Assembly: GCA_030247855.1 (NCBI GenBank)
Contig: JAPDRN010000011.1
Location: 62,001 to 126,000 of the forward strand
Source of the DNA: Knufia peltigerae
Lineage: Eukaryota > Ascomycota > Eurotiomycetes > Chaetothyriales > Trichomeriaceae
DNA length: 64,000 bases
Direction of reading: 5' to 3'
A model generated the notes under the pieces. It did not search any database. It was given only the letters and a program-made list of their open reading frames with translations, and had not been told where the DNA came from. The translations under genes were made by a program, and so were the position numbers. Positions 22,844-34,828 of the stretch are shown piece after piece; positions within the stretch are counted from its first letter, which is position 1, and every line of letters begins with the position of its first letter.

Positions 22844-24564
22844 ATGCAGGCCTTGATGATCATGCCGCCAGAGCAACAGGACTCTCAAGCATCTGGCTAC
22901 GACCAGAATGGGTGGATGAGCCTCCCTAGCTCTTACTCTACGAGCCCTCAAACATCGGTGTCACCAATGCAAGAGCTGTCATCATTCGATTATCAGACAC
23001 CAAATCCAATGCCTTTGGAGCCGTCGTACACTATGCATCGGCCTTCGCCGTTCGCTGCGTCTCAACCTCAAATGCTACCACCTTTGATGACAGCACATAA
23101 TGGACTGTGGCCCAGCATGTTGGCGAGCCAGCAGCCACCACCATCTTACCATACACCAGTGGGAACGTCTGGATCTCTGCAAACGCCGTTGTCTGCAAGC
23201 ACGGCATCGGATGCCACTCCAACAAGCGCCAAAACCAACACTTCGAGGCGCAAGCTGACGGACGACGAACGCCGTCAGATGTGTATCGAAGCCGAGCAAA
23301 ATCCAAGTATGAAACAGACACAAATTGGAGGTATGTGACCCTCGCTTAATCCAGGGTTTTCTCTGATCTTTGATAGCCAAATTCAATGTCGAGAGGAGGT
23401 ACGCTTGTGAAGTCGAATCTGTCGAAGTATCTACTGATATGCAATAGCACCGTGTCAAAGATTCTGCGACAGCGGGAGAGATACATGAACCCCCAATCCA
23501 AGGAAGAAAGCACGAGCCCTAGTGTAAAGAAGTCGAAGGCAAAGCTCCCAGACTTTGAAAAAACATTGACGAACTGGGTCAAGAAGCAGCAAATCAAAGG
23601 AACGCCCATCACGGATGAAGACCTTCGCAAACAAGTGAAGGTATTTTCATTCAGCAGAAGCGATCAGGCCGTAGTATCTAGTGCCGCGTGGCTGGAGGCT
23701 TTCAAACGCAAAAATCATCTAGTTTCCAGCCAGAGAGCCGATTGTGAGCTCACCTTAATTGATTCCAGCACAACGTCCTTGTCGCATACACCTGCAGATG
23801 AATCTCCAACATCATCAAACGGACTGGTTTCGCCTGCAATGTCCACAATTGATGAACTGCGCCTCAAAAGGGAAGATACACATGAATTTTTCGACTTCGA
23901 CACGGGAAAGGACTCTCATGATCATTCACCATACATGGACCACGACTTAGGAGAACCGGCCCTGAGAAACTTGCTGTCTCCCCTCTCTCCGGAATTATCG
24001 CAGGCAGACCCAGACGGATTTTCCATGATGGAAGCCATGTCCGACAACAGGAGCAATTCAAGCCGCCAGAGGAGCCAGACCTTTTCTCACGTCCCCGATA
24101 TTGGTGTTGAGTCACGCCCCTCGTCGTCTTCAGGTAAAGCTCCGTCCCTGCCGGTGCGATCATTGAGCTCTACATGTGACAGCGGGCTATCTGGTATCGA
24201 CCCACGACAGATGATGAAAAGACATAAGAGCGTGCCTGATATACACTATCCTGAGCAAGCACGCTTCTCACCAATGCCCCCACCGCCACTACCTAAATCC
24301 GCCGATACGTCCCCGGTTAGTCATCCTGCATCTCCCGCTGAAGATGACAACATTCGGGCCCTCCATGCAATCAAGGCACTTTTGGAACAGCATCCTAACG
24401 TTGCTGAGCCAGATGACTACTTGGCAATTGGCAAATTGATGGAGAAATTGAAGCTGCTGCGATCTCCATCCAACACGTTACTCCCGGGCGGCTTGCATCC
24501 TATGGACATCATGGACAGCCCACGTATCTCGAAGAAAAGGACCATCCTCGGGATCTCTACTTGA
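22844..24564 (+). CDS. psq/CENP-B-type helix-turn-helix transcription regulator
   Basis: Three exons: 22844-23330, 23377-23398 and 23448-24564, 541 residues, phase kept. The middle exon is only 22 bases, flanked by 46- and 49-base introns, and encodes the turn of the first DNA-binding helix set. Residues ~135-185 (RRKLTDDERRQMCIEAEQ, then TQIGAKFNVERSTVSKILR) form a psq/CENP-B N-terminal HTH. Residues ~200-265 (LPDFEKTLTNWVKKQ and SAAWLEAFKRKNHL) are the second, CENPB-type HTH. The N-terminus is Gln/Ser/Pro-rich and the C-terminal half is Ser-rich with a final helical stretch (ALHAIKALLEQHPNVAEPD). No transposase DDE domain follows, so this is a host regulator rather than a Tc1/pogo transposase. 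Targets unknown. Confidence 0.88.
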
Positions 24565-27500
24565 GCCAGGACTACATGTTCAGGTTTCTCACCGTCTTTT
24601 GATACGTTTCTTGTGACATTCCTTTGAACATCAATCAGTATCGGCATACAATCACTGTTTTTAACGCAAACCACAATTGGACATTCCTTTCGGCATGAGC
24701 GAGGAGCACTAGGTGAGATGGGAACACAGACACACAAGCAAGTATGGTACCTCAGCAAGACCAACGATCCAGCGCAATGTCCCGGACCATGGGCTGCATA
24801 GCAGGATCCAGGAGTAGTATGTTTTGTTTTTTTTAACCAAAGTCCCACGACACCAGCCTGACAGGTGAATGAGAGCGGCTGGCTCTACGAAAATCTCTAT
24901 TCTGGCCACGGAAACAATCTGCGCGTGCAGATGATGACACCCTTAGACACACCCCAAGCCTCACCGCAAATCTCCCATTTTCATCTCATGAGGGCATGTT
25001 TGCATAGGAAGAAAGAGATGATGAGCGCAAGCGAGCAAGCGAAGTGGTTCCACCGGTGAACTTATTCTATTTCGGTTTTTTGTCCCTTTGAACGCGTGGC
25101 GGGGAGCTACGCTGTTGTGTAGGATATGATGGCTTTTCCTTCTCTTTATCTGTGCGGAATGGATGGGGCGGGGAATGGGTATTCTGAGGGAAGCACACTC
25201 GATGGAAAGGAGATATTGTAGTTGAAGAGGGCACGAGTATATAGTTTCATTTCTATTTCTCTCTCTCCCTCTTTTTAGCAAAGATATCTTGATGAACGAG
25301 ATAGCCATTGTTGTGTATGTATTAAGCAACTTGATACCAATAGTATGATGGAGAATAAGATACTGAGAGAGGCACACTCAGATCCCTGTGGTTCTGCGGT
25401 GATCTCGAATTGTACCAGCGCAGTCGGCAGAGACGAGAGGGCATGGTTTTTGACAGCGTCTAGATGACTTCGGCCAAAAGAACTCTGCAGAAGTGTCTTC
25501 AATGACGAGGCGAGACATGAGGCGTAGATCTCGTCGATCACAGACCCTTCTGAGCAAGAGTGTGTCCGGGGTTGAGCAAAAAGTGAGGCTGCACAGAAAC
25601 AGTGCGACAATGGTCATTGGGTGGAATATTTCTGTATACTGAACGTCCCTGCCGATCCGCAACGAAATTGTTTTCAGCCAACACCAACAACGGGTAAAGG
25701 TTTCCTGTCCAGCAAAGTTTGTTGCTATCCTGCCCTCCTCGTCGTCTTCTTGTCCATCATCTCAATTTATTCCCAGGCTACTCCGTACCCTACACCCTTG
25801 CTCTTTTTTCACACGCCCCCTAATCCACACCTCCCTCTCGGAAAGGGCTTCAATAACCGAGAGGATCCGCGGCACCGACTTGGGCTGACGCGGAGTTTCA
25901 GCCCGTCACGAGTGAGAGAGGAAGAGAGAGGGTGAGTCCAATAGAACCACGTACTGTGTTCGGAGTGTGCGAGTTTGTCCTTTGAGATTGAGGCATCGTC
26001 CTTTTCTCCTTCTCCTCTCCTTGCAAATTTTACCCTTACGAGGGGATTCACTGCGACCCCCCCCCCTGACCGGATCGTCGGACTATGAGCGCCGTTGTCA
26101 ATGGTGTGGCTCCGTGATACTACAATCAAAATGCTTTTCCCTTCTCTTTCTCTATCACCAGGTGTGGAAAGACACATTCTTAGGAGTCGAGCGGGTTGAT
26201 TGATTGCCACGCTCTTTACTCCGTATACCCTAGACCCTGCTTTTCATGGCCACCGTGGCCCAGTCTCTAGCCGCATGCTCTACCTACCACTCGTGGGCCT
26301 AGATGACCTTCTTCTCAAGCCATTCCTCACCGTCTGTGGGCCCTTGTACCGTGGCTAGGAGGGAATACCGGCATCCCCTTCCGCTGCGTCTCTAGAGCAT
26401 TTAGAAGAGCCGGGGATGGGACGGGGAAAGAGATAGTGTGGAAAGTGGTGCGCTGATGTGCAGGACACTCGCAGCAAGATATTCCTCTCTTCGATTGATC
26501 ACTACTACGCAGAGCTCAAAGATTCCAATCTCGATGCGTCGTCCGGACCCCTTGTCGATGAATATCCTCTTTGAACTCGCATGACAATCTCCCGTTGAGA
26601 GCAGGGGAATACGATGCAGCAAACTGCCCTGCAATGAAGATCTTGGTGGGCTGCAGATCATACAGAGCAGACCTCTGCCTTTCACACAACACATTTCTTG
26701 ACATCGAGGGGAAGCTGAGTCCGCCGAGTACGAGCCGTGCGGCCTAAACACCTGGGTCCACATTGTCCGTTCTGATGCTCTAGCCTTTGCCACTACGAAG
26801 TATCAGGCATCAAGATGCAGGAAAAGGCGAAAAGAGATGCACATAACACAACCCAGTCAAGGGTCACTACTCGGCGAATGTCTCTAGATGGCATTTTCTC
26901 CACGGTCCTTGACGAGGCGAGACGGCTTCGAGCATCCGGTCCGTCCATGCGGCGATGTATTGTTAGTTGACCTCTAAGCCATAACAGTGCATTCATCGGA
27001 CCAGAGTCAAGCCATTTTTGTGGTCCGGACTAGGTAAACGAATGTGTCAACTTTCATTGTTCCCATCCCACTGTACTCCGTACCCCGTATCGAGGAGACT
27101 TCGATACAGAAGCGAAACACAATTTCTCACATTCCGACAGGAATATCGTAAGATTACTTTTGGGCATCAATGCAGCTGCAGCTGTTACTGTTGCATCACT
27201 AGTAGACAATATTGAACTGGATCCTTTTGGAGGTCCTGTCTAGAAGTGACCAGGATGCCAGGACATGCAGAAATTGACATTGACATTCTAGACATCAGAG
27301 TCTAGACCGACATACGGAGTATTTCTCTTTGTATGTAGATGGACAGAGGATACTCCGTAACTCGTACTCGTTCACTCGTTGATCTCGTAGATTGATTGAT
27401 CAGAAAGTGTCACTGTTTAACTCTGTACGGACCTGGTCAAGGAGTAGTTTTGTTGTGCTCGGTACTCCAATGTAGCCTCGTGTGGGCATTTTCGTGTTAG

Positions 27501-27611
27501 TAACATTGGCTTATCTTCAGTCGCCAAAAGCCATTTCAGGCCCTCTTTGTAGAACAGGAGAGAGAGAGAGAGAAGGATTCTAGAAGGAGAAAAGGGGGAT
27601 GTCGAGGAAGT

Positions 27612-27632
27612 TGACCTGACCTGACCTGACCT
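27612..27632. repeat. CCTGA pentanucleotide tandem repeat
   Basis: About four head-to-tail copies of TGACC/CCTGA follow a short GA run at ~27559-27574. The site lies in the convergent region. Confidence 0.75.
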
Positions 27633-28027
27633 ACATGGCCTGTTTGTGTGTCCATTGGCCCACTCAATGTCGTCTCGAGATGATCATTCTCCTTCTCTTT
27701 CTTCTGATTGATATCGCTGTCTATTTTGTCACTCTGTCACTTTTTACCTCGATACATATTTATAAATGTCATTCTTTTCTACTCTGTTTTGCTTTTCGTC
27801 AAGTGTCTTCTCGGCCTTGTCATGTTTCGTGGATACTGAACACGATCACGACAAGCGAAATACTTCTCTCTCTCACACATACACGCGCGCGCTCCTGTTC
27901 CCGGGTCCACCCTTTTTGAAAGGGCGAATTCTAAAGACTTTCTACTTCTTTACTCCATAACCTTGACCTGACATGACCATCCTTGACACATGCAAAAACA
28001 CCCATCACGCGACATGTTTGGTACCCG

Positions 28028-28056
28028 GGAGAGAGGGAGAGAGAGAGAGGGAGAGA

Positions 28057-28117
<61 letters not shown>
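28028..28117. repeat. GA/TC microsatellite, about 90 bases
   Basis: The plus strand is an almost pure purine tract of GA dinucleotides with occasional GGGA and AAAG interruptions. All ORFs crossing it are low-complexity artefacts (Arg-Glu or Leu-Ser repeats). Such mirror-symmetric purine tracts can form triplex DNA. Confidence 0.95.
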
Positions 28118-28945
28118 CAAGGAGATGAAGAAAAGGATGGAAAACCACGTGGACCCACGCATGGGAACTCGAGATCCAAAAAAGCACAAAACATTCCTTG
28201 GTCCATTTTCAGCCTCGACGGATGGCATCCTACCGCGACGAGGGTGGCCCGGGGCCAATGGTCCTCCTGTCCGTGTCTGAGTGTCCGAGTGTCTAAGTGT
28301 GCTTCGTCTGTCTGTGTGCGCGTGAGAAAGAAATCAAACCAGAGAGACAGACAAAAAAAAACGAGTTTCGTCAGGCGACTATTACCTACCCTGTGGAAGA
28401 TTTTTCACACGTCCCATGGAAGTCCAATCAGCATACCCTCGTATTGGTTTTTTGGGGTTGTGTAACGTCGGACAGGGCAAAGACTTTTCCCTGTTTGAAT
28501 CGACCAAGGCAATTCTTCTTCTTTTGGCCTTCCGAGTAACCAAACCCCTACCTAGGCTTTGACTTTTGTCGTGTGGCATTCTCGATGCTCATCCAATCTG
28601 GAATCTTGGAGTCTGGGGGGAAATCACGGCAGAGAATATCCGTACCGGCCTTGCAACGAGCCTTTCGAGATATGACCTTTACTTGTTCCCCCCCGATCAA
28701 TACGGGAACAAAGAAACGGCAAACCCACGGGGCCATGGTGGCCCCTCTACCCGATCCACCTGGATGGACCACAAGGTACCCAAACCCCCTTTTTCGGGTT
28801 TTGTACCGTGTGCATGTTTCACCCGGAAGGGTCGAGCTGTTGGTGTGTTGTTTTCCTGGTCGGCACAGCTGTCTTCCTACGACCCGTACCCCTCGCATGA
28901 CGGTCGGACCCTGGGACTCACAAAATTGCAGAGGGAGACAAAAGA

Positions 28946-28976
<31 letters not shown>

Positions 28977-28988
28977 GAAGCAGCAGAC
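28946..28988. repeat. GGC trinucleotide run with GCA extension
   Basis: About nine GGC units pass into an imperfect GCA/GAA tail. One overlapping frame gives poly-Ala, but no gene is supported around it. Confidence 0.9.
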
Positions 28989-29248
28989 ACGTACAGAGGA
29001 AGACGTGACGTACATACACATGGAGGCATCATCTTCAGAGAGGCATTTTCACCTTCACGCAGTGTACAAGACAAAACGATGACCTCGTCACCGTCTTGAG
29101 ATGCCAAAGAAAAACCAAAACTGTACGCTGTACTTTCAAATATGGTCGAATAAAATGATATATTGTGACACATTCAAGAACATTCGAATGCCGTTCCATC
29201 ATATCCGTGGTGAGGGCAAATGTCATGTGTCCTCACTTGTAATTCAAG

Positions 29249-32200
29249 TCACATCTTTCCATTACGCTCAATGTCCACCAAAACCATCTCCTCATCATCG
29301 AGTACAATACCTCTGTCGGCCAAGATTTCACTGGGGGTCTTTCCTTCCATTTCCGGCACCAGTCTGAGTATGATATGCTCCAAGATTGAGTAAATCAAGT
29401 GCTTGTTCAAATGTACATCATTTGTCCAACACAAAATACTATCCTCAACCTCTGTCCTCATTGCCTCTTGTATCTCCTGTTCATCTCCACCAGAAACAGC
29501 AAAGAGCTTCCGAGCTACAGGTTGGGGAAAAAGAGAAAGAATGTCTCTGGCAGCTCTTGACCGGATGAATTTCGCCTCTTCGACGGATGGAGGTGGAGGG
29601 GCTGGAGGACCAATTGAGTTATTCGGAAAGAGGGTTGCTCGCACTTGAAGCAGCAATGGTGGGAGAAGTGATGGCGAGAGAACGCGACTTGACAAGTTAT
29701 GATATAGAAACCTGCGAGTAGTGTCATATGTTAGCCAAAGCTCTTTTGATTCCAGATGACAGCGTTTAAAATGGATTATAGTTGAGACTTCAAGGGTGCT
29801 GCGGAATGTTTTCGTTTGCAGAGTATCAAGAGATCACTGGCTTCCATGGACGGTGTATTTTCACATTTCCGGCCTTTCAAGGAATAGCATAAGGCTACGC
29901 TGCCTAGGATCACCACACAGAAATTTCGCATTCTAGACCGCTGAGTGATTCCTCATCGCCTTCATGAGCCTTCAGACTCAATGACAGTCAACGAAATGTC
30001 AAAGAATCGCACGTGACCAAGGTCAGCGACTTGATAAGACCAAATAAGGCAATGGCATTCAGGAGGTCGTCTGGAATGCAAAAGATCACAAATGAGACAA
30101 CATGCGGCGCTTCCACGAGCATGTGTTCATTCGACTGGTGGTGAGGCGGCTCTTTGCGCGAATGTGAAATTGAGAGCAACGCGGCCTGGAAAGCCATCCA
30201 AGACTGCCCTAAATTGTCGAGTTGCATTCTTAAACCCCAGGGTCCCGCATCTCACCCTTGCTTGGTTTGCAAATGCAGCTTTGCCCAACAGGACTGAAGA
30301 ATTGAGATGATCATGTTTCCAGGGATCAAGGTCTATTAGACCTGGGAAAAGCCAAAATTTCCACAGAAAATCAGGGATGTGGTGTGAAAAGTCCACTTTG
30401 AAGACAATCAACGAATTAATTCATTTCTCGAAGCGCCACTTGCGAGAACATAAGTTTGGAGTTGAAGATGGTTGCAGCGGTGTGCGGGAAATCATGCCCA
30501 AGCCGAAGTAGGCAGGTTCGTTAGGCCGTCGGAGTTGGCGTCTGGACCAAGTCATCTGAGGATGACCTACCTGAGTAGCACAAGGACTCCGTCTGTGGCG
30601 TCTGAGTAGTGATGGCGTGTCAACTGACTCAAAAATAATATTGCCGTACAAGCATGGATAACAATATCATCTTTGACCAACCTCTTGGTAGTTTTGTGAC
30701 GTAAAGATAATGTGTACACGGCCCATTATCTCGAGGTCTCACAACTTCCTTCCCTTTATCGGTCGTCGCCGAAGTAGCCGACGGTGATTGCTCACGCGGT
30801 GGGGGAGTGATTGCCGCAACAGGGGAGTAAGGGCTCAATCTTCAGTCAGGATCGGCGACCAATAATGCGGTAGACTCGGTCGAATTTCCAAGAAAAGCCC
30901 TCGCAAGCCACTTTCATTGGCTCGCACCGAAGGATAGTTGCTTCATGTTGAGGCTTTTTGGCCGGTTTGGGTCTTTTTCCTGGTGGATATTGACGTAGAA
31001 GGAATCCATGCCACTGAACGACGAGCAGCATGGTCCAGTGATCATTGGCTGAAGGCTGATCCCATGATGCGCGGACACAAGAAAATTGAAGACTCCATAT
31101 CTGAATGGAGACGAGGACACGAGGGCGGGGCCGACCCAGTTGCCTCCGGGTATGAGCGTCTTTGACAGCTGCTCGAGAAGGCGTGGAAAAGCTCCAGAAG
31201 ATAAATTGCTGATTGGCCAGATTTAGACCTTTTATTCATCTTTTTGGCCGACGAAGTCGATGTCCTATAGCCGATCACCGTGAAAATGGATCTCAGATAT
31301 TGGACATCCCACGGCGAATCGACGTCAGAAGTCGACAACATCTCTTTTGACAAGTCCGCCTTGACGGGAAGCATTGGGGGCGTGACCACGATGGTCGGGG
31401 TTGGGAGTACAACCCAGTCGGAACAGGCAAAGTGCAGAAAGTAGTCGATCCAATCACAAGTCGTAACGGTCAGGCTGACAATACAAGTCTCTTACGCTGT
31501 CATGACACGTAACAGAGTCATTGGCCGATGACGGTATCATGGTATTTCAGGTCCACCATGTACACCCTCCTGATTCAAAGATGGCCTGACCAGTCCAAGT
31601 AGCGAAGTAGGCACATGCCTGAAACATGGCTGATAGTAGGCGTCATTGGGTGGAAAGTCGCAAGTTGTATCAGATGACCATCGGTCCATGCGAATCCATT
31701 CATAAAAAGGCCGTCGTGTTTCGAGCAAATCCTCGAGAAGATGGGCATGGGGAGCAGTTTACGGCCAGCAAAATGTGCGAGGGAAATCTCAACAAGGAAA
31801 AACATATCACTTACTTGTCCAAGGTCGAACTTGCAGAACCGTAGCCACCAAGACCATCGACCAGGATGTGCTGCCAGAAACTCAATGAAGCCGCCAGCCA
31901 CGGCATGCGAATCGACAAATCCAGAATGGTAGAAATGCATGAGAATACCCTGTAATCAAGGATGGCGCGGGTGCCAGAGCCGTCGGGGTCCGGTTTGCCG
32001 TGCACTGATGAGGGAGAGTTTCCTTTCGACGGCGACGGTGCAGCCGTCGTATCCACGCCGCGAGAACGGACCCTTGTAGGCAGCGTCTGCGCATGTGCCA
32101 TGCCGAGGAGGATGAATCGCATGGACTGATATGCGACGAAGGCGTACTGTAACAGTGTCCAGAACCAGGCGCTAAGCAATGATTGGCTTCGGTTTGACGA

Positions 32201-33294
32201 ATGACCCTTTTGATGCGCTTTGTTAGCAGTTAATAGGCCAAATTGCTCAAGACGGCTTTGTCGTCCTTGTTGTTGGAGGATTGCCTTGTTGGCGGCGGCC
32301 TTTGAAGGGGCCGATGTCACGATCTCCACAACCTTGGAGACAGCTCCATGTAAAAACCATGGCTGACAGACTCTCTCTGCCAGTGCTTGTCCAAGGATGA
32401 GGTCCGCAATGATATCCGTCACCAGAGTTCTGAGACAAGCGTTGGCCAGGTCCTCCGTAGGCAGAAGCACGGCAAGAGCCCCCTGAATCAGCAGTTGTCG
32501 GTAGGCTGACTCGCGAAGGCGTTGCTCCTCGGCGGTGAGCGAAAGGTCGAGCGCTGGATGCGGATTGAGAGAGTGGTAGATTCGGCGAGGGCTTTCTCCA
32601 TACTGCAGCGCGGCCTGGGCCGTTGTAGATATTCTGTATGCTATTCTTGACCGTCAACATAGAACTCCAAGTCACACTCTTTCTCTGACGTTCACGTACC
32701 GTGTATATGTCGTTCAACCAGCACCGGCAGCTCATCCAGTAACATCTCTGTCACGTCAATCTGCCGGACCCTTTGTTCGAGCGCCCGGCTGCAGTGTGCA
32801 ATGATCTGGATGACCTCATCTATGAAAGTACGATCCGGGGTTATCTTCGAGTACCAAGAGTTGACAAAGTCCTTGATGATGATTGCCACGATGGCATAAA
32901 GCTGGACGTCGACTTCATTTGAGCTAGTAAGTGGAGGTAAGATTCCTTCAATCGGTCTCGGTGATGCTCTTGGATCTGCTCCGTGACTTCCATCCGTCAC
33001 CAAGGTTCTTCTGATCAGGGACAATGTGGCGCTTTCTGAGGTAGGGTCTTGGATCGGGACATCCCGACGGGTCGCAGGAGGAACACGAGAGGAAGCGCGA
33101 GGTGCTGAAGAAGAGGTCTTGCTGCCCGCTACTGCGCTCAGTTGCGACAATGAGGCTGTAGAGGACGACTTTGTGGATATGTTGGGCGGCAACGGTGGTC
33201 TCGACGGCGAGGTAGCGGTCATTTCAGGACCACGAGGTGGAGGAGCATTTCGGCAGGTCTTTGTAGTCTGTCGTTCGACGTCTCCCTCTGCCAC
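29249..33294 (-). CDS. PXA-domain protein (sorting-nexin-associated), interrupted by a 2.1-kb intron
   Basis: Three exons: 32700-33294, 31815-32640 and 29249-29711, 627 residues with phase kept. Exon 1 has a Ser/Pro-rich N-terminus and the start of the PXA domain (VAIIIKDFVNSWYSKIT). Exon 2 completes it (ALAVLLPTEDLANACLRTLV, then DIIADLILGQALAERVCQP) and adds a hydrophobic stretch (FVAYQSMRFILLGMA). Exon 3 carries the C-terminal LPPLLLQVRATLFPNNS block. PXA domains occur in endosomal sorting nexins and in fungal proteins such as S. pombe Pxa1, linked to membrane traffic. Intron 1 is 59 bases. Intron 2 (29712-31814) is 2,103 bases yet has a perfect GTAAGT donor, a CGCAG acceptor and restores LDK-FLYHNLSS across the join. 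Membership is confident; function is inferred. Confidence 0.85.
29712..31814 (-). other. Exceptionally long intron (2.1 kb) within the PXA gene
   Basis: The donor is GTAAGTGATATG and the acceptor ACTCGCAG on the minus strand. All other introns I traced here are 46-274 bases. Inside are short minus-strand ORFs in the host-gene direction (31537-31728, 31042-31389, 30127-30411) broken by stops. They are unlike low-complexity sequence but match no family I recognise. I see no terminal inverted repeats or clear target duplication by eye. Confidence 0.7.
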
Positions 33295-33618
33295 GCTGGC
33301 AATGCAGGGGGCAGCGAAAGATTCTCACCGGTTTGGTCAAGCACGAGACGAGTCGAGCGGTGTGTCAACGTATGATTGGCCTATGTTGGAATTCCTCAAG
33401 GCTGCGTGCAATGAACGATGTCGACGAGTCGGAGTTGGAGATGCGCGCCGAATTTCCATCGCTGGACCTTCCGTTTTTGTCTGCTATGTGGTATCGATAA
33501 CGCGTCTTCAGCACAGTGTCTTCCAAAGCTGGGAAGATGCTTCAACAGATGCTCATTGTATCCATGTTATATGTCTTGAGATATTCCCAAAGTACCATCA
33601 GAATATATAAGCTTGATC
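33295..33618. promoter_or_regulatory. Divergent promoter, PXA gene and nucleoside hydrolase
   Basis: This compact 324-base region lies between two starts on opposite strands. An AT-rich stretch (GAATATATAAGC, around 33601) sits less than 20 bases before the hydrolase ATG. No other feature. Confidence 0.5.
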
Positions 33619-34828
33619 ATGTCATCTCCAAAGATCCCATTGTGGGTAGATTGCGACCCAGGTAGGCTTTGATATCAACCATCCCACAACCACCCTCCTT
33701 TTGGCTTACTCATGTCCTGGCGACAGGTCATGATGTGAGTTTTTCTTGCTCAAAAACTGCATATTACGGTGCTCACATCCTCAGGATGCATGTGCCATCT
33801 TGATCGCAGCATACCACCCATGCTTCGAACTCCTGGGCGTATCGACCGTTCACGGTAATGCCTCACTTCAAAAGTGCACAAACAATGCCCTCAGCGTCCT
33901 CGAGGCCATAGGCAAACCCGAGATACCCGTCGTGCCAGGATCCTCTCGGCCTTTCTGCCGCACAGTCGATACGGCATCTGACATCCACGGAGAAAGCGGC
34001 CTGGCCGGAACATCTCTACTTCCTCAACCATCACGACTGCCACTCTCGCATTGCAATGCTGTCAAAGAGATGCGAGACGCTCTCCTCGCACAACCCAAGA
34101 ACACATCATATCTAGTCACTTGTGGTCCGCTCACAAATGCGGCACTTCTTTTCGCGACGTTTCCCGAGGTTGCAGAGCACATCGCTGGGTTCTCGGCCAT
34201 GGGCGGCGCAATCGGCTCCAACTTCACAAATGTATCCATGGGCCCACCGTATTTGGATTCCCGAGGCGTCTCTCGCGACCGGACTGGCAACAAGACGCCA
34301 TTTGCCGAGTTCAACATCTGGGTAGATCCAGAATCAGCCCGATCTATACTTCAAAACCCCGTCCTGCAACCCAAGACGACATTGATCACGTTGGACCTCA
34401 CACACCAAGCCTACGCCACTCGCAGGGTTCAAAACATGCTTCTCAACCACGGTAACCCGTCACAGCTACGAGTAATGTTCAACGAGCTCCTGATGTTCTT
34501 CGCTCAAACCTATGCGGAAGTATTCGGCCTGACCGAAGGACCTCCCCTGCACGATCCTCTCGCCGTGGCCGTTTTACTGGACCGTCATCCTGACGAAGAC
34601 GTAAGGATATCATTTGACGACCAAGGAGGCGAGAGATGGGACGTGGACGTCATCCTGGAAGGTGAACAGATTGGCCGTACCACCATCACGAAAGCGTCGT
34701 CCGGTCATGGTGTGCGGATACCCAGATCCCTCGATGCCGATAAATTCTGGCATGCGCTGGAACTTTGCATGAACAGAGCGGACCAGACCACAGGCTTTGG
34801 GAGGGGCAAAAGCGCCCCTAACAACTAA
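33619..34828 (+). CDS. Nucleoside hydrolase (inosine-uridine preferring)
   Basis: Three exons: 33619-33661, 33727-33734 and 33785-34828, 364 residues. The middle exon is only 8 bases (GTCATGAT) between a 65-base and a 50-base intron. Joining all three rebuilds the calcium-binding signature VDCDPGHDDA at residues 10-19; without the micro-exon the signature is lost. Other landmarks: LGVSTVHGNAS, a run including YLVTCGPLTNAAL, FAEFNIWVDPESA, and LHDPLAVAVLL, which holds the catalytic His. The enzyme cleaves the N-glycosidic bond of purine/pyrimidine ribosides to base and ribose for salvage, in the cytosol (no signal peptide). Base preference cannot be told. The gene converges on TAD1. Confidence 0.95.

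Larger units (their letters stand above)
24565..29248. other. Gene-free convergent region, 4.7 kb
   Basis: Both flanking genes point into this stretch (regulator on plus, PXA gene on minus), so no promoter is required here, yet it is the longest empty stretch in the window. It holds four TACTCCGTA-type motifs (about 25780, 26217, 27074, 27313/27351), a CCTGA tandem repeat, a long GA tract and a GGC run. ORFs of 150-177 codons at 28548-29099 are open in three frames at once in GC-rich sequence. No domain, tRNA or transposon features were seen. Confidence 0.5.

Noticed and set aside
22844..24564. Tc1/pogo transposase
   Set aside because: The CENPB-type helix-turn-helix is shared with pogo transposases, but no DDE catalytic domain or terminal repeats follow.
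27983..28465. Arg-Glu or Leu-Ser repeat ORFs over the GA tract
   Set aside because: They are translations of a dinucleotide repeat in several frames and not genes.
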